The notes below the pieces were generated by a model. That model made no database searches and was not told where the DNA came from. It saw only the letters and a list, made by a program, of their open reading frames with translations. Shown in pieces: positions 46,491-60,179 of a stretch of 64,000 nucleotides of DNA. Location: the NCBI GenBank assembly GCA_005281725.1, contig SSBO01000012.1, forward strand, positions 7,786,743-7,850,742. Reading direction: 5' to 3'. A program made the translations under genes and the position numbers. Numbering within the stretch: position 1 is the first letter of the stretch; each line of letters starts with the position of its first letter. The stretch comes from Wuchereria bancrofti. Taxonomy: Eukaryota > Nematoda > Chromadorea > Rhabditida > Onchocercidae.

Positions 46491-49400
46491 TTCTCACAGA
46501 TACAGATTTCATCATTATCAGTAGTATTGACTGCTGTTTGATGTGAGGCAGCGATGTATCCTTGAAGTGCTTGGCGTCAGTTCGTTTTTTAATATACGAT
46601 CATACAAGTACTTTTTTTTGCTTTTTGTATCACAAATATGGAAGGCTTCTTTCAATAAGACTAAATCTTAAAATTGTATAAACCGATCCAAGTGCAAATG
46701 ATATTATTCATTGTATACTGATAATAAACTATCAGCGAATTGTTTAACTCAATATGATATTCAGAAATATATACTATTCTATCGCATTTTTTTGCTACAG
46801 GAAATGTAAAAAGCTTAATCAAGCTAGACATATGCCCATAGTTTGTATCTTTTAGAAATGATTAATTTCAAATGATGATATTTTTGTGCACATTTTCAGC
46901 AAAAAATTCTGTACATGACTTTCAGTTTCATCGTTGTCAGTAATAAATCTGTGAACTGAATTGATTAAAATATGTAAATTATTAAATATTGAAAATTAAG
47001 TGAACTACCTTTGAATAGCAGAAAAGGAAATATTCAAGGAGTAAAATGATATTCTCTCAGAGATTTTGATAAACTCAAGAAGATACTGTTATGAATAAAC
47101 TTATTAACTGATTTTTGAAAGGTTGATAAATGACTATTAATCACCATCTATACTAGAATTAGAATCAAAAGATTCTGAATAACTTAGACAGCAATCATTC
47201 ATTATATTAAACCTTTTTATTCATTAAGTATTCTTAGGAAAATTCGATGTAAAATTGGTTATAATCGTAAGGATTTCAGATGATGGATAAGATTAAAAAA
47301 GAATACAAATTTCAAATGGAACATTCATAAATTGGTTGAAAGTTTTGAAGAAGTGGAGGTGGAGAGGAGGGATATTAGTGTTGTTGCGGACAACAAAGAT
47401 GGTTGTGTCGTGGTGACAACGTGAATTGATGATGGTGTATGAAACTGGGTCGATTGCAAAAGGGGAGGAGGGAGAGAACATCCTTACATTAGGTAAAACG
47501 ATGATGCGGAAGTGATTAATTCAGTGAAAGGTGTACAAAAATGTAAAAATGCTTATTCTTCATATGTCTATTTTCTCTTCTCTGATATTCGTAACACCGG
47601 TGGTAATTAAAACATATTTAAACATCGAATATTCGCTACTAACCAATATCGACCTTTTTCCTGATTTCATGTGATTTTGGATATCCTATCTTTGAATTCT
47701 CGGACAATAAAAGATTTACAAAATTTACTTCTTTTAAGACTTAATTTTATTCCCACAGAGTGAATGGATTAGCTCATTATCAATTTGGTTATGATCGATT
47801 CAAATATCTATCCCGTCAGATATGGTCTGGCTGTATAACTCATCAGATAAAGTAGTTAATTTAAGACTGGTCTTAAATGCGAGACTGCATAGTTTGCAAG
47901 ATGATTGCTAAAAATGATCGGAAGATAAGACATACCTAAAAAGTTAATATAGTGTCACTTCCGTACCAACGAGTATCATTAAATTAGCCTGCTTCTTGTG
48001 ATTGATAAGGATGCATCTGAAATCCGCTTATTAAACAACTGTTCTTACAGCTACATGTTCTCAGCTTACATGTTTCATTGAACTTCCTATTCCCAATTTT
48101 TTTCTGAAAAAAGTAGAACTCAAATCTTCTGAAATTTGAAATAACAAAAGGTAATACAAAAAGAAAAAAATGTTTGCTTGAGTTACGAAAAATAATTATA
48201 GCATAGTGAAATTGTGAATCATTTGTTTCCACTTTATAAGTTAAATAGTTTTGTCAGATATTTAATGAAGTTTACTGAGATGACCTAGCGGTGTTTTTTT
48301 TCTGTCCATGTATTTTTTCCATTTATTTCCTTTCCTCTTCCTCATTCACTGAACAACTTCTCTTTGATGTTTACACAATGAAGAAACAAATATTAGAGTA
48401 AACTGAAATTTTAATGAATTTCTTCCATGGTAATTTATAAAAAAGGTTTTTATGAAAATTTATTCTTTTTACTTCATTTGCCTTGGCATCCCAATTGTAA
48501 AATCAATAACACATATATGACAAAGATATTTCTAGAAAAGATCATTTCTCAAAATCATAAAACTAATAATCGCAGAATAACAATGCTTTTCTGCATTCAT
48601 TTTCTGTTTAATTTCCTCGACAAAATACTCTATATCGTATGAAATCAATATAATATGTAAAAATAAACAGGTTTCAAACAAAGGATTTTCTCATTTCAAT
48701 TACAGACCTTTCACTTATGATTGAAAAAAATTACATTTATATCTATCAGTTATGAATGGAATTGTGGTAATAAATATTTCACTTTGTATAATTCAAATCA
48801 AGATTTTTGCTAGAACGATGGAATAATTTTCTTTGTCTTTTATTTCTATTATTTCCTTCCAAAAGCTTTTTTATGTAAGCTCTAGTGGAGTTTTTCAAAA
48901 ATCTTATGAGACCATTCAATTTAGATATTCGCAATTATTTTCATGATGAAGTCAAGGGAAGTGTTTATTTAATCCTTTCTGTAACATCATCAAAAATTAA
49001 CTGAATTTATAGTAGGAAAAAGCATTATACGCTATTGTATTTTATAAACTATAGAACAAAAATTAATTTAAGAACCTAAAAAGTTACGTTATTCCTTTTT
49101 TTTCTTACAAAAATGAATAAGGCTGAAATAGCCCTAGAAGTCTTGTAAGTCTGAAATGTTATTCAGTAGAAATTAGATAGAGTAAGTATATAAGTGGAAT
49201 TATCACCACTAAATTTCAACTTCTCATGTTCATAAAAATAATATGATTAAAATATTATAGTAGGAAAAGCAATAATATGATTAAAAATCAATATGGATGA
49301 AAAAATTTGCTTTCAATAGCTTTTTTGCTTTTTTTGATTTGCTTTCAAAAATAAGTAAATATGATTAGACAATAATAACAGTAATAATAATATGGACTGC

Positions 49401-51707
49401 ACATATTTAAAGAACTTTGCTGGTCAAGAAAGGAAAATCTCTTTTTGTTTTTAAATACAAATCACATTTCTATATCTTATTATTGGCCATTATTGATTAA
49501 AGCATTTTAGCAAAAAGAAACTTTTAATTTCAGAGAAACCGAACTACACCTAAGTATAGAATTTATCACGAAGCATTACTTTTTCATCTGTAATAGTCTG
49601 TTGATAATTTAAACATCCGAAAATAAGATTAAAAGTAAAAACAAATGGGAGACAGAATGGTACCACAAACATGTAATTTAAAATATCAATATGTGCTGAA
49701 TGGATAGTGACCATTTGTTAGTGAAGTGAATAAATTAATTAGCATACAAAAAGGTAAAGAGAAAATGAAATGAAGCCAAAAATGAATGAATATATTTATC
49801 TACATATTTGTATGCATGCATATATATATATAAGCAAAAATGAGGAGACAGATAGTAATGAAATAATAATGCAAATAAGTTTGAAAGCGAAATTTCGGTC
49901 ATAACAATTTCAAATTAGGTCATCACTGAACAGATATTAGTGAAGAAGAGAGGAAAGGGGTGAGGGGGGAGAAGGTGGGGTAAATTAATTCCCATAAGTA
50001 AAGAATAAACATTTATTTATCGAGTATTATAGCTGAAAAGTATAGTTGATCCGAGAGTTCGTTGTGTTACTTATCATCGCTACTGCTTCTATCTGTATCA
50101 CTCCTGTTTCACCTGCTCAATCATTGAATGCGAAAAATATCACTGGGATTGAAGATCTTTAAAAGATTAACGATGGGAAAACAAATATGGTGTGTCTAGA
50201 TAATTACTGATAACCTTCGTTATTCATTGCAATGATAATGATGATAATAACAAAAATTGTAGCGATAAAAGCAGCAATAATAATAGTAATAATTGTGACA
50301 AAAAAAAATAGATGAAAAGTATTGTTATGCTAATTTTTAGTTCCTAATTTTCATTAGTAATTTTAAAACTTCAACTCAAAACGTTTGATTAACCGTGTAT
50401 GAATCATTTATTTAGATATGTCATATTTGTTTTTGCATCGTTAATCTGTTCAATGATCTTCAATCCCAAATTGGAACCACATACGAAGAGTCCAGAAGTC
50501 CTAATTGAAATATCTGATGAATTCATATGCATTCTATTCCAACAGAATAGTGAAAGGAATATCGAAGAAATGATTTTCCGGTAAAAAAAATCAATGTAAT
50601 GTATTGTTGAGAATAAATATTTACACAAATTATGCACTAAAACATTCCAGCATATGGGATTTTATTTATGTTAATATTGATTTTCCAAATATTGCAGTTT
50701 TGCATAATGTATGTAATTTTTTCATGTTACAAAAATATTTTCGCGAGGACAATAAACTATTTGACAGAAAAAAAATTTACTGACAATTGAAAGTGGAAAC
50801 GATATGCAGATCTAACTACCAGTGTAAATTAAAATCAAAGATATGACAACTGATTGGTTTTTGGTCTTTTTTACGATTCTAATATGTCTGTAACTTTGTA
50901 ATTGACCATTACTTAAGACTTTTCTATGAGAGAAAAGAATATGAGGTATTAGTGAGACAATAAAAGGAAAGGAAATGGGAACGACTTTCAGGATAAAAAG
51001 GAACTACCACTGACTATTCAACTGGCTTCTACAATTGGATAATAGTAAAAAGATAGATTGGATTTGTGAATTAAGGTTTCTTTTGCAGTTATTCATAATG
51101 AATGTTGATTTGTAAATCTTAAGAAATGAAACCATTAGTACAAAAATAATATTAAACAAATGATAATTAATATTAGAGCTATGTTCACTGGATGTGTCAT
51201 ATGTAGGAAGCTTTCTTATCAACTTTCTCTTGTGTTGGTAAACTGATTTGGTTAAATTGCTAGCTTCATTTTTTCCAATTTATATTTTAATACATTGTTT
51301 CAAATTTGAATTAGTTAGTTATATGCATGTAATTTCCGTCCATCTTCGTGTGATCATTGAAAAACTTTTTTCCAAAGAACGGTGCGGACGATAGCATTGG
51401 ATTGTTTTCTTGACCCCAGAGGATTACAGGTTTGTATTCATGGATTTTTCTTTTAAATGATCATTTGTGCGAAAGAAGTAGCAAATAAAGGAAGTTTAAT
51501 GTATCATTGCCCCATGTATTTCAGATTTCTGTGGCCTCAAAATCTGTCGCTTTGCTTAAATTCATTTTTTTTTTCATTTGATCAGTTGACAAGTGTTTTA
51601 ATTAATAATTTTAAAGGGAAATCTTAATTACAAAGACTGCGGAAAGTAAACTTCAGTAATTTCATGGGCATTGTTTTTTCAAAAACATTTTTCCCAGAAA
51701 AGAAAAA
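46491..51707. other. 5.2-kb region without supported gene
   Basis: This contains the PTR promoter side. Frames at 47293-47481, 47984-48232, 48427-48642 and 50399-50637 are low-complexity or unmatched. A G-rich island (49955-49980) and a (TA)n tract near 49815-49832 are the only structured elements I see. Confidence 0.4.
49955..49980 (+). repeat. G-rich tract, possible G-quadruplex
   Basis: Runs of four, six and four G, separated by TGA and AGAAGGT, stand out in an AT-rich background. A four-run quadruplex is possible if the six-G run is split or the nearby GG is used. Confidence 0.55.
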
Positions 51708-52275
51708 TGTCGTAAAACTTGAAATAATCTCACGAGCTTCCAAATAACTTACAAAACATATCAAATAAAGTTGTATTAACCCATAATACTAAAATTTGTC
51801 TTAATTGAACATTAGAAATGTAAAACAGTCCCAAATTATACACCATGTAAGCAATCATTATTTCAAAACTCATCTTCCCATTGTAGTTGAGCTTATCTGC
51901 TTATCTAGACATTTTCATCTGATAACAAAGGGTATGTGCATTGTTTAATATGTCAAAAACTACTCCTTTGTTCCAAATCAAATTTGCTTACAATGTCGAA
52001 ATATTGTAAAGGTTTTCTGAGCTAACAATCATTCTTTTAGAAGCTACAATATTAAAACCCATCTCTTACTATATAGAGAGTAAAGATCATCCGATAGCTC
52101 CTTACTCAATAATGACGCCCACTATATAAGGATTTAAATCCTTTGTCTCAATCAGTCTTATCAGTTTTTCCCTTGCCAATAAGCCACAATTCGGTTGCTC
52201 TCCCTCACTCACAATTCAGTTCATTCTCCCATCAATTCGTTTATCCATTTTCTTCATTGCATTCGTTGATACTCT
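51708..52275 (+). mobile_element. LTR-type repeat, left arm of a 1.5-kb inverted pair
   Basis: It starts TGTCGTAAAAC and matches, as reverse complement and with few substitutions and small indels, the arm at 52640-53201. Internally, CACTATATAAGG (about 52120-52131) looks like a TATA box followed by an initiator-like CAATCAGT. The TGTCGCGAAAC terminus of the partner is shared with other LTRs in this window, so I call it an LTR rather than a DNA-transposon terminal repeat. Confidence 0.7.
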
Positions 52276-52639
52276 GTGGTGGAATGTGTTGACTGCCAGG
52301 TATTTTATTTTGCCTCAAACTTGGGTAATTAAACCAACAAATAACAATATAACAACGCGTANTCGCTATATATTCTAGGATAAAACGTACAGCTTCGCAA
52401 TGGCATTAGGTTCAAAGGTAAATTTTAGGTAAGAAAGTTTATAAATTTGGGGTTCAGTCTGAATATAACTTGTGGCTCAGAGTCGAATTGGACTTTTGTA
52501 TGCTCAAGAGCCTTCCTCGTTTGTTATTGTAGTTAGCACAAACGAATGCGTTGAATAATAGGTCTGTTGTAACGATTTTATTCGTTAACAACCACAATAT
52601 ATAGGTATTAATCTATAGCAACAATATTGATAATTTCGT
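52276..52639 (-). mobile_element. spacer with retroelement leader sequence between the convergent LTRs
   Basis: On the minus strand, CTACAATAACAAACGAGGA and the next 40 or so bases (about 52480-52545) closely match 61353-61412 on plus, just ahead of the gag-like fragment. This spacer is therefore the 5' leader of an element whose LTR is the right-hand arm. One base (52362) is N. The spacer also holds the SL1 match. Confidence 0.6.
52314..52335 (-). other. exact SL1 spliced-leader sequence (22/22), antisense to +
   Basis: Read on minus, all 22 bases equal the conserved nematode SL1 exon, from GGTTTAATTACC to CAAGTTTGAG. In a genuine SL RNA gene the exon is followed by a GT donor and a snRNA-like body with an Sm site. 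Here it is followed by GCAAAATAAAATACC, with no such body. It is more likely a reverse-transcribed trans-spliced transcript than an SL RNA gene. Confidence 0.85.
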
Positions 52640-53201
52640 AGAGTATCTACGAATGAAATGAAGAAAATGGATAAACGAATTGACGGGAAAATGAACTGAA
52701 TTGTGAGTGAGGGAGAGCAGCCGGATTGTAGCTTACTGGTAAGGAAAAAACTGATAAATCCTTATATAGTGGGCACTGACTTGCAGCAAGAGCATGATTA
52801 TTGAGTAAGGAGCTATCGGATGATCTTTACTCTCTATATAGTAAGAGATGGGTTTTAATATTGTAGCTTCTAAAAGAATGATTGTTAGCTCAGAAAACCT
52901 TTACAATATTTCGACATTGTAAGCAAATTTGATTTGGAACAAAGGAGTAGTTTTTGACATATTAAACAATGCACATACCCTTTGTTATCAGATGAAAATG
53001 TCTAGACAAGCAGATAAGCTCAACTACAATGGGAAGATGAGTTTTGAAATAATGATTGCTTGCTGATGTACAATTTGAAACACTTTTACATTTCTAATGT
53101 TCAATTAAAACGAATTTTAGTATTATAGATTAATACAATTTTATTTGATATATTTGGTAAGTTATTTGGAGGTTCGCGAGATTATTTCGAGTTTCGCGAC
53201 A
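52640..53201 (-). mobile_element. LTR-type repeat, right arm of the inverted pair
   Basis: On the minus strand it begins at 53201 with TGTCGCGAAACTCGAAAT and aligns with 51708-52275 over its whole length. Its CGCGAA terminus preserves the CpGs that have become CA/TA in the left arm. The internal leader continues toward 52400. Confidence 0.72.
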
Positions 53202-53950
53202 TTACTTTTGTTGGCCAATAAGTAGATGTTGTGATACTTTCAAATTTCTAAGGACACACTGTTATAATTGAAAAGCAAGTAGACAAATATTCATTTCTGC
53301 TTTCTTACCAAATTAATTACTTATTTCATATCACATAGACCGGTCTCTTTGCTGCATACTCCTTCAGTTCAAATCATTGAGGTTAGAAATTTGAGCTTAG
53401 AATTTCTTTCGGATTGGTTTTGTACTTGTAATGACCTTTACAAAGAATTTATTGATTAGCCATTTATTGTCCGTGACGATGATCTGTGAGCCAGATTCAT
53501 GTTAGGACGATTAATGCTTGACAGGATCAGAAACCCCCCCCCCCCCACCTAGTGGTATCGGAAGTGGGACCTGTGCCAATATACATCTCAAAATTTGGCC
53601 AATTGTAATAAGAAAATTTCATAAGCACAAATCCTCGAGAATCAATAAATTTCCTGAAGCTGAATTACCTGAATGTTTGAAGCACTGATTTTGGATTAGA
53701 TTGTTGCTTTAAGTAGAACATAATTTGTGTTCTTTGTATGGCACTATCGACCTATATGTTCTGTTTCTGGAAATTGAATTGTTTCTCTAAAATTTGTCAC
53801 TTTTAAGCTTAAACAAATCCAAAATATTTTTTTATTTTTGTCCTCAAAGGTAGACTTCTGTAGACTTCTGTTGTAATTCTTTTAAGGACCAGTCTTTGGA
53901 GCCAATCGAACTTATAGAAAAAAAAATATTTGAGAAAATGCTCAGGAAAC
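53202..53950. other. spacer with a 13-base C run, no gene
   Basis: A homopolymer of 13 C lies at 53534-53546, rare in this AT-rich sequence. No coding or repeat homology was noticed otherwise. Confidence 0.4.
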
Positions 53951-54530
53951 TGTCGCGAATTTCAATATCGTTAAGCTCCGAATAAATAAATGTTAACAAT
54001 TTGTGATTTATTTAACTAAATATACACTCTTCAGATTCACTTCTCACGCTTTTATGTTGTTATCTTTATCTAACAAATTTCCATTCTAATCTTCTTCCAA
54101 TGCTTGTACTGTGAATCTTTACAATTTTTTGGATGTGCAAGTGAATACTTGTGTGAATGTTTGAATGTTTAATGTTAACCATTCCCATTTCAACTGCTAT
54201 ATATATGTATACCCGTACTAGAAAGGACGTATACTAATACAACAAGCTTCACTCTCCACGGATCACCCTTCATCATTCTTCCTACTTCATACTTAATTTC
54301 AGTATTCATTATTATCCCTATATTATATTGTAAGTCACGAATAAAAGGATAAAATCATATTCGCTGACTTCTCTTTACAAAATATCCACTATAAGAACTA
54401 TTCCGGAATTAATAAAACGAAATGCCTTGAACAAATCCTATCCATAATATAATAATTCACCATGAAAGCTTCGACTGTGCCTAACCAAACAATTCTCTCC
54501 ATAAAAAAAAAAATTATACAATTCACAATA
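53951..54530 (+). mobile_element. solo LTR, same family as 58393-58955
   Basis: It opens TGTCGCGAATTTCAATATCG and shares with 58393-58955 the 3' part: TACTTAATTT, TATTCATTATTA, an AATAAA (54340-54345), CTGTGCCTAACC and ACAATTCACA. TATATATA near 54200 could be the promoter. The right border is approximate. No coding internal sequence of its own is attached. Confidence 0.7.
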
Positions 54531-56308
54531 AAGACACCGAAAAGTCCAATTCACTATCATCCATTACTATTGTGGCTGTGTAAATTCCGAGAAACTGCAC
54601 CATACTTTCCGATTTCTAACTAGTTGACATACCGGCAATTACATGTCCATTCCTCACATAAAATATTGTAAACTGCAGAGCCAAAAGTCTCTTCAGCTGC
54701 AAAAAAAGACTCCTATGTATTATTTTGCGTTATCAGAGGTGCCAGAAACTTGCGGACAAGCACATAAGCAAATCACCTGTTTCCTAAAAGTTATATGATT
54801 TACATTATGTTATGCTCATGGTGATACAGCTCTCTAGATCAGTTGTTCATGTTAAATTTGTTATTGTCAATGACTTCTGGCCAATTTAGCACTCATAAAT
54901 TGAGGAACAAATAATAAAATGTTTTAAAATACCTTACGACTTCCAATCAGAGTTTAATTGTCAGCTGAGATTGATAGTCGCACCAAACAAACCAATAAAA
55001 TGTCCATGAGAGTTTATAACATGCTATTGAGTGCACCGTTAAGTACTATGTGTCGTAAAAAAAACGGTTATTCATCTTCTGAATCAATTCAATCACAGTG
55101 ACCTCCTGGTTACAACAATTTCTCATTTGAACAAGATCATCAAAACCTTTATTTTTGCCAATTCATGCGGATAAGTCAAAAATGATCAGTGTCCAAAGCA
55201 TAGATTTCAAATAAAATTAATTATGAAATTAAATTAATCATCTGTAAAATTAATTATCACAGGAACTCTCACTTTTGTGTGACAACGTGAACACACCTAG
55301 CAATTATTGTGTCATAGTCCGCCATATCCAAGTACTAGTCTTATTTAAAAGGCAAACAAGTCATATATGTATTGCATTTGAATGTGAAATGTCATCTCAA
55401 AAACGCTTCGCCTATCACAATAGAAATTTCAAAATAACAAACATCAAAAAAAGAAAAAAAAGCATTCAGTGGCAGGGCTAACATATAAACATTACAAAGA
55501 TTGAAAAGAATGATGTGGACAAACAGATTTGAAGCTTTCGTAAACCTTACTGGTAACATTCTGATCTTTCAGAATGATCCAAAATGGAATTATGCGATGA
55601 AAATATCTGAAAGTGGGACAATGTCAAAGCATGCATTGCAATAGGGAAACTACAATATAAGAGGAATGCTTTTTGCGGAATTCCTAGACAAATAGGCTAT
55701 CTTAGAAGTTGTGAAGGAGTGTTGCTTGTCAGGAAGACGTAAGAAAATGGAGCAAAATTATCAATTTCAAATAATTAGATTGGATTTATTGCTGGATTGC
55801 ACTAAGTGAAATAACAAAATTAGAAACTGAAAAAAGATGAAAGGGCAATCAGCAGAAAAGAGAAATGGAAAATATTTCAATTTTAACTCCGATTGATTTT
55901 AATTCTGTCAACAGAGAAAAAAGAACAAACTGTTCGACATGAAAATTTTCTGTGTTAAGAATCTACAACAGACACTAAATCTGATCTAGAAAAAAGCAAA
56001 GATGGCCCCAATAGTACTATCCGGCCTCTCTCACGTGGCTTCTGTTGCTGCCTGTTACGTCCCAGCAGGTTAGAGTAATTAAAAAACAAGACGTAAAAAA
56101 AATCAGAAAAATAAATATCAAAAAAAAGAAAATTTCAAAAAAAGTAAAAAAAGTAGAAAAATCGAGGAAAGAATGAAAAGAAGAAAAAATAAACAAAAAA
56201 AAAAAAATGAAACCAAAATTTTGTTGTTTTAATTAATCTTAAATATAGTTTTCAAAGTACGGTGCATTTTTTATGTATGTGAACAAACTGTAAATATTCT
56301 TTCAGCAG
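54531..56308. other. A-rich region left of the thioredoxin reductase exons
   Basis: I looked for the missing N-terminal thioredoxin reductase exons (the FAD GxGxxG region and the CVNVGC disulfide) and could not find them. The stretch 56080-56215 is a poly-A-rich degenerate tract. The rest is unassigned. Confidence 0.4.
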
Positions 56309-57402
<1,094 letters not shown>

Positions 57403-57439
57403 AGTTTGACTCTTGTTTCTGGGTGAATAAGAGTTAGCA

Positions 57440-58392
57440 GCTCAACAGTTGAAACAATGGCATATGGAATGCATCATCTTATAAGATTAATAATGTATCA
57501 CGAAGAAACATTAAATGCTTTTTTCGCTATATTCCAAGCGAAAATAATCATGCTGATGTTGCAGAACTTTCCCATCTTAAAAAAAAATCTATGGTGGAAA
57601 GGACCAAAACCGTTAACTGAAGATGAATCAAATTGGCCACACTGGAATATAATTTCAATGAAGATTACAATGAACGTGAAAACGAGGAAAACCTAAAGAA
57701 CTGTTGCACACATTACAATCAAAAAAACTTTCAAACTAATCGGTACAGGAAGATTTAGGAAATGGTTGAGACTAATAAGAACAACAGGATGAGTTTTAAA
57801 ATTTATAAATTTAATATCCAAAGAAAGAATTCCTTGGTTACAAACCTCTTCAGTGAAAAATCGACTCAATGAAGACGATTATGAGCTAGCTACGGAGGTA
57901 ATGACAAGCTCAATCGGAAGAAATAGAGGAAGAAGAAATAGTTACATAGAATTTATACTATGAAGAGGAACTATGAAATCTAAAAGTCGTCGGAGAACTC
58001 AAAATTAGGTGAACCAGGTTTGCATCCCATAACACAATCGTATAACTGAAATCTTTATACAACGACAACACGAAGAAATGTATCAAATATAATCGCTTGT
58101 ACGATTTCAAGTTTGAGAAAAAAGTTCTGGATAGCCAAAGGAAGAAAGAAGTTGAAAGAATCTTGAATAAGTATATGGGATGTAAACAGTAGAAGGCGGA
58201 GACCATTTAAACTAATTACTCAGCAGCTCGAGTAAAACAATCAAGAATATTTGCACGAGTTGGTCTGGATTATTTGGGTCCTATTTTCGTAAAAACAGAG
58301 ACAGGAGTAACATGATGTGTTGCCTTATTTACATGTTTCGCTATTAGAGTACTGAATTTGGAAATGGCAAACAATTTATCTGTAGAAGGTTT
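57440..58392 (+). mobile_element. BEL/Pao retrotransposon pol remnant (RNase H to integrase core), broken
   Basis: Successive frames show FFRYIPSENNHADVA (about 57517-57561) and, in another frame, LWWKGPKPLTEDESNWP (about 57589-57639), the Trp-Trp-x-Gly-Pro block between RNase H and integrase in BEL/Pao. After several stops come KYMGCK of the zinc region and ARVGLDYLGPIFVKTE (about 58254-58301), the first catalytic Asp of integrase. Frameshifts and stops show it is inactive. It is cut at 58392 by an LTR and resumes at 58956. Confidence 0.85.
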
Positions 58393-58955
58393 TGTCGCGA
58401 ACTTCAATATCGCGAAGCCCTAAATAAATGGTAACAATGTTTAATATAGCAAACCACTGTAATGCCTTTTGCAATTCATCGTAATCGTTTAACTGATCTT
58501 TGATCTTATAAAAACTCCTATACTATGAGCATCCATCATACAATGTCTATTGCAACCCATTATATTTGCCACCCATTATAATAACCCATTAGATAACCCA
58601 TTGTAATTTCTATAAAAATCCATTGTGATATCCATTGTAACCCATTGTAATAGTAACTCATTATCATGTCTAGACAATTTAATGTTTGTACGAAAATGTC
58701 TAATTATAAACCACTTCCACATCTTAACATATATAAGCCACATGCTAACACATCGAATATGTATAATGTGGCTTGTAACTTCATTAACTCAACTTTACAC
58801 GAAACATCCTTCACTATTCTTCTATTCATACTTAATTTCTGTATTCATTATTACTACTATATTCTTTTGTAGTTACCAATAAAGGCTTTGACTGTGTCTA
58901 ACCGAATAACTCTCTTCACAAAAAATAAGTAAAGAATTCTTCACAATTCACAGCA
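58393..58955 (+). mobile_element. solo LTR inserted inside an older BEL/Pao integrase
   Basis: It runs from TGTCGCGAACTTCAAT to CACAGCA and is 563 bp long. The flanks GGTTT (58388-58392) and GATTT (58956-58960) look like an aged 5-bp target duplication. Removing the LTR and one flank would put the integrase frame on both sides back in register. TATA near 58729-58735 and AATAAA at 58879-58884 fit LTR promoter and poly(A) positions. Confidence 0.85.
58549..58670 (+). repeat. CCCATT-type minisatellite within the LTR
   Basis: About nine irregular copies of an 8-16 base unit built on AACCCATTGTAAT, with variants TCCATTGTGAT and ACTCATTAT, lie upstream of the LTR TATA box. Confidence 0.8.
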
Positions 58956-59926
58956 GATTTCTTAAATGTCTTTAGGAGATTTGTCGCACGATATAATTGT
59001 CCAACATTAATTCTAAATAAAAATGTTAGTCAATTTCAGTTCGACTTACAAACCATAATGGAACAAGAAATACAGTTGACCGAATTCCTAGCTAAAAATG
59101 GGATGAGATGGAAAAATATAATTCCGAGATTTCTTTGAGGTGAAGGAATTTATGAGCGCATAATCGGTCTAACAAAAGAGACATTGAGAAAGGCCATAGA
59201 TCGGAAATTACTAAAGGAAAAGAATCTAATTACCTTAATAGCAGAAGTAATATGTATGCTTAATACTCATCTAAATTATGTTCACTTTGATGATTCCATG
59301 ATTGTAAGACCAATTGATTTTATTACGTGTCTGTTTAATCATATTATCTGGGAATGACAACAATCAAGATGAATATATTGCTCATAAATTAAACACTCCA
59401 GAAAAACTCATCAAATATTGATCAGCCACAAAAAAGCTCCTAATAGGTTCTGTAGAATACGAAGGAAGAGTATTTAACTAGTTTAAGAAATATACACAAA
59501 TAAAACATAAGTCTCCTAAGAGTGTCGAAGAAAAAGCCTCCAATGATGAAGAAGAAATAGTGATAGTGAACGAACTAAATGCTTCTCGCGATACATGAAA
59601 ACTAGCGAAAATAAAGAAACTTAACAAAATTCAGGGCAACAGAGTAAGAAGTGCTGTGATAGAGTTACCAAAGAGAAAACTAATGAAATGACCTACAAAT
59701 ATATTATACCCGCTAGAAATTAAACAACAAGAGGGAAGTAAAGACCAAACAATAACGTCAGAAGACACAATAAATGGAGCCAAAACTATTAAACAAGAAG
59801 AACCCATAGCGCGACCAATAAGAAGTGCTATGAAGATACAACGAACTTTAACAGAGACAGCGAATAAATCAGATTCTATCATAAAAACTTTGCCATTAAT
59901 AACGATGATATCAACAATTTTCAATT
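58956..59926 (+). mobile_element. BEL/Pao integrase second half and C-terminal domain, broken
   Basis: The integrase core continues after the LTR: RRFVARYNCPTL, LQTIMEQEIQLTEFLAKNG and GIYERIIGLTKETLRKAID (about 59140-59205), with the conserved Glu of the DDE triad in GIYER. LNTHLNYVHF and VRPIDFI follow. After a degenerate gap comes KLAKIKKLNK to PTNILYPLE (about 59599-59725), the DUF5641-type C-terminus of BEL/Pao pol. The frame then runs to a stop at about 59926. Several single-base breaks and stops make it non-functional. Confidence 0.85.
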
Positions 59927-60165
59927 AACGTCAGTTTTGCAATAACCACTACAAAAATTTTAACATCAAAACGATAATAAGGTTTGAAAATTAAAATTAG
60001 TGCAGGTTATTGGATCACTTTAGTAATAATAGTAATAATTGTAGTTCATTTTCCTGACAAATTCACCTTATCTGATGATTATCACAATTAAAAATGACTT
60101 TTATCTTACAAGTAGCATCTTTTTATTAGTTATAACAATATATTTATAAATAATTTAAAATCAAA
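59880..60165 (+). repeat. degenerate repeat unit, copy A
   Basis: Shared landmarks are CAATTAACgTCA, AACATCAAAACGATAATAA, TTATTGGATCACTTT, GACAAATTCA, AATTAAAAATGA and GTAGCATCTTTTTA. It resembles copies at 60180-60440 and 60885-61175 and overlaps the end of the pol remnant. Confidence 0.6.
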
Positions 60166-60179
60166 ATATGTGCTAGGTG

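Noticed and set aside
52314..52335. Functional SL1 RNA gene
   Set aside because: The exon is followed by GC rather than GT, and I see no snRNA-like stem or Sm site.
57958..58206. Minus-strand 82-codon frame
   Set aside because: It is the reverse shadow of the BEL/Pao integrase region.
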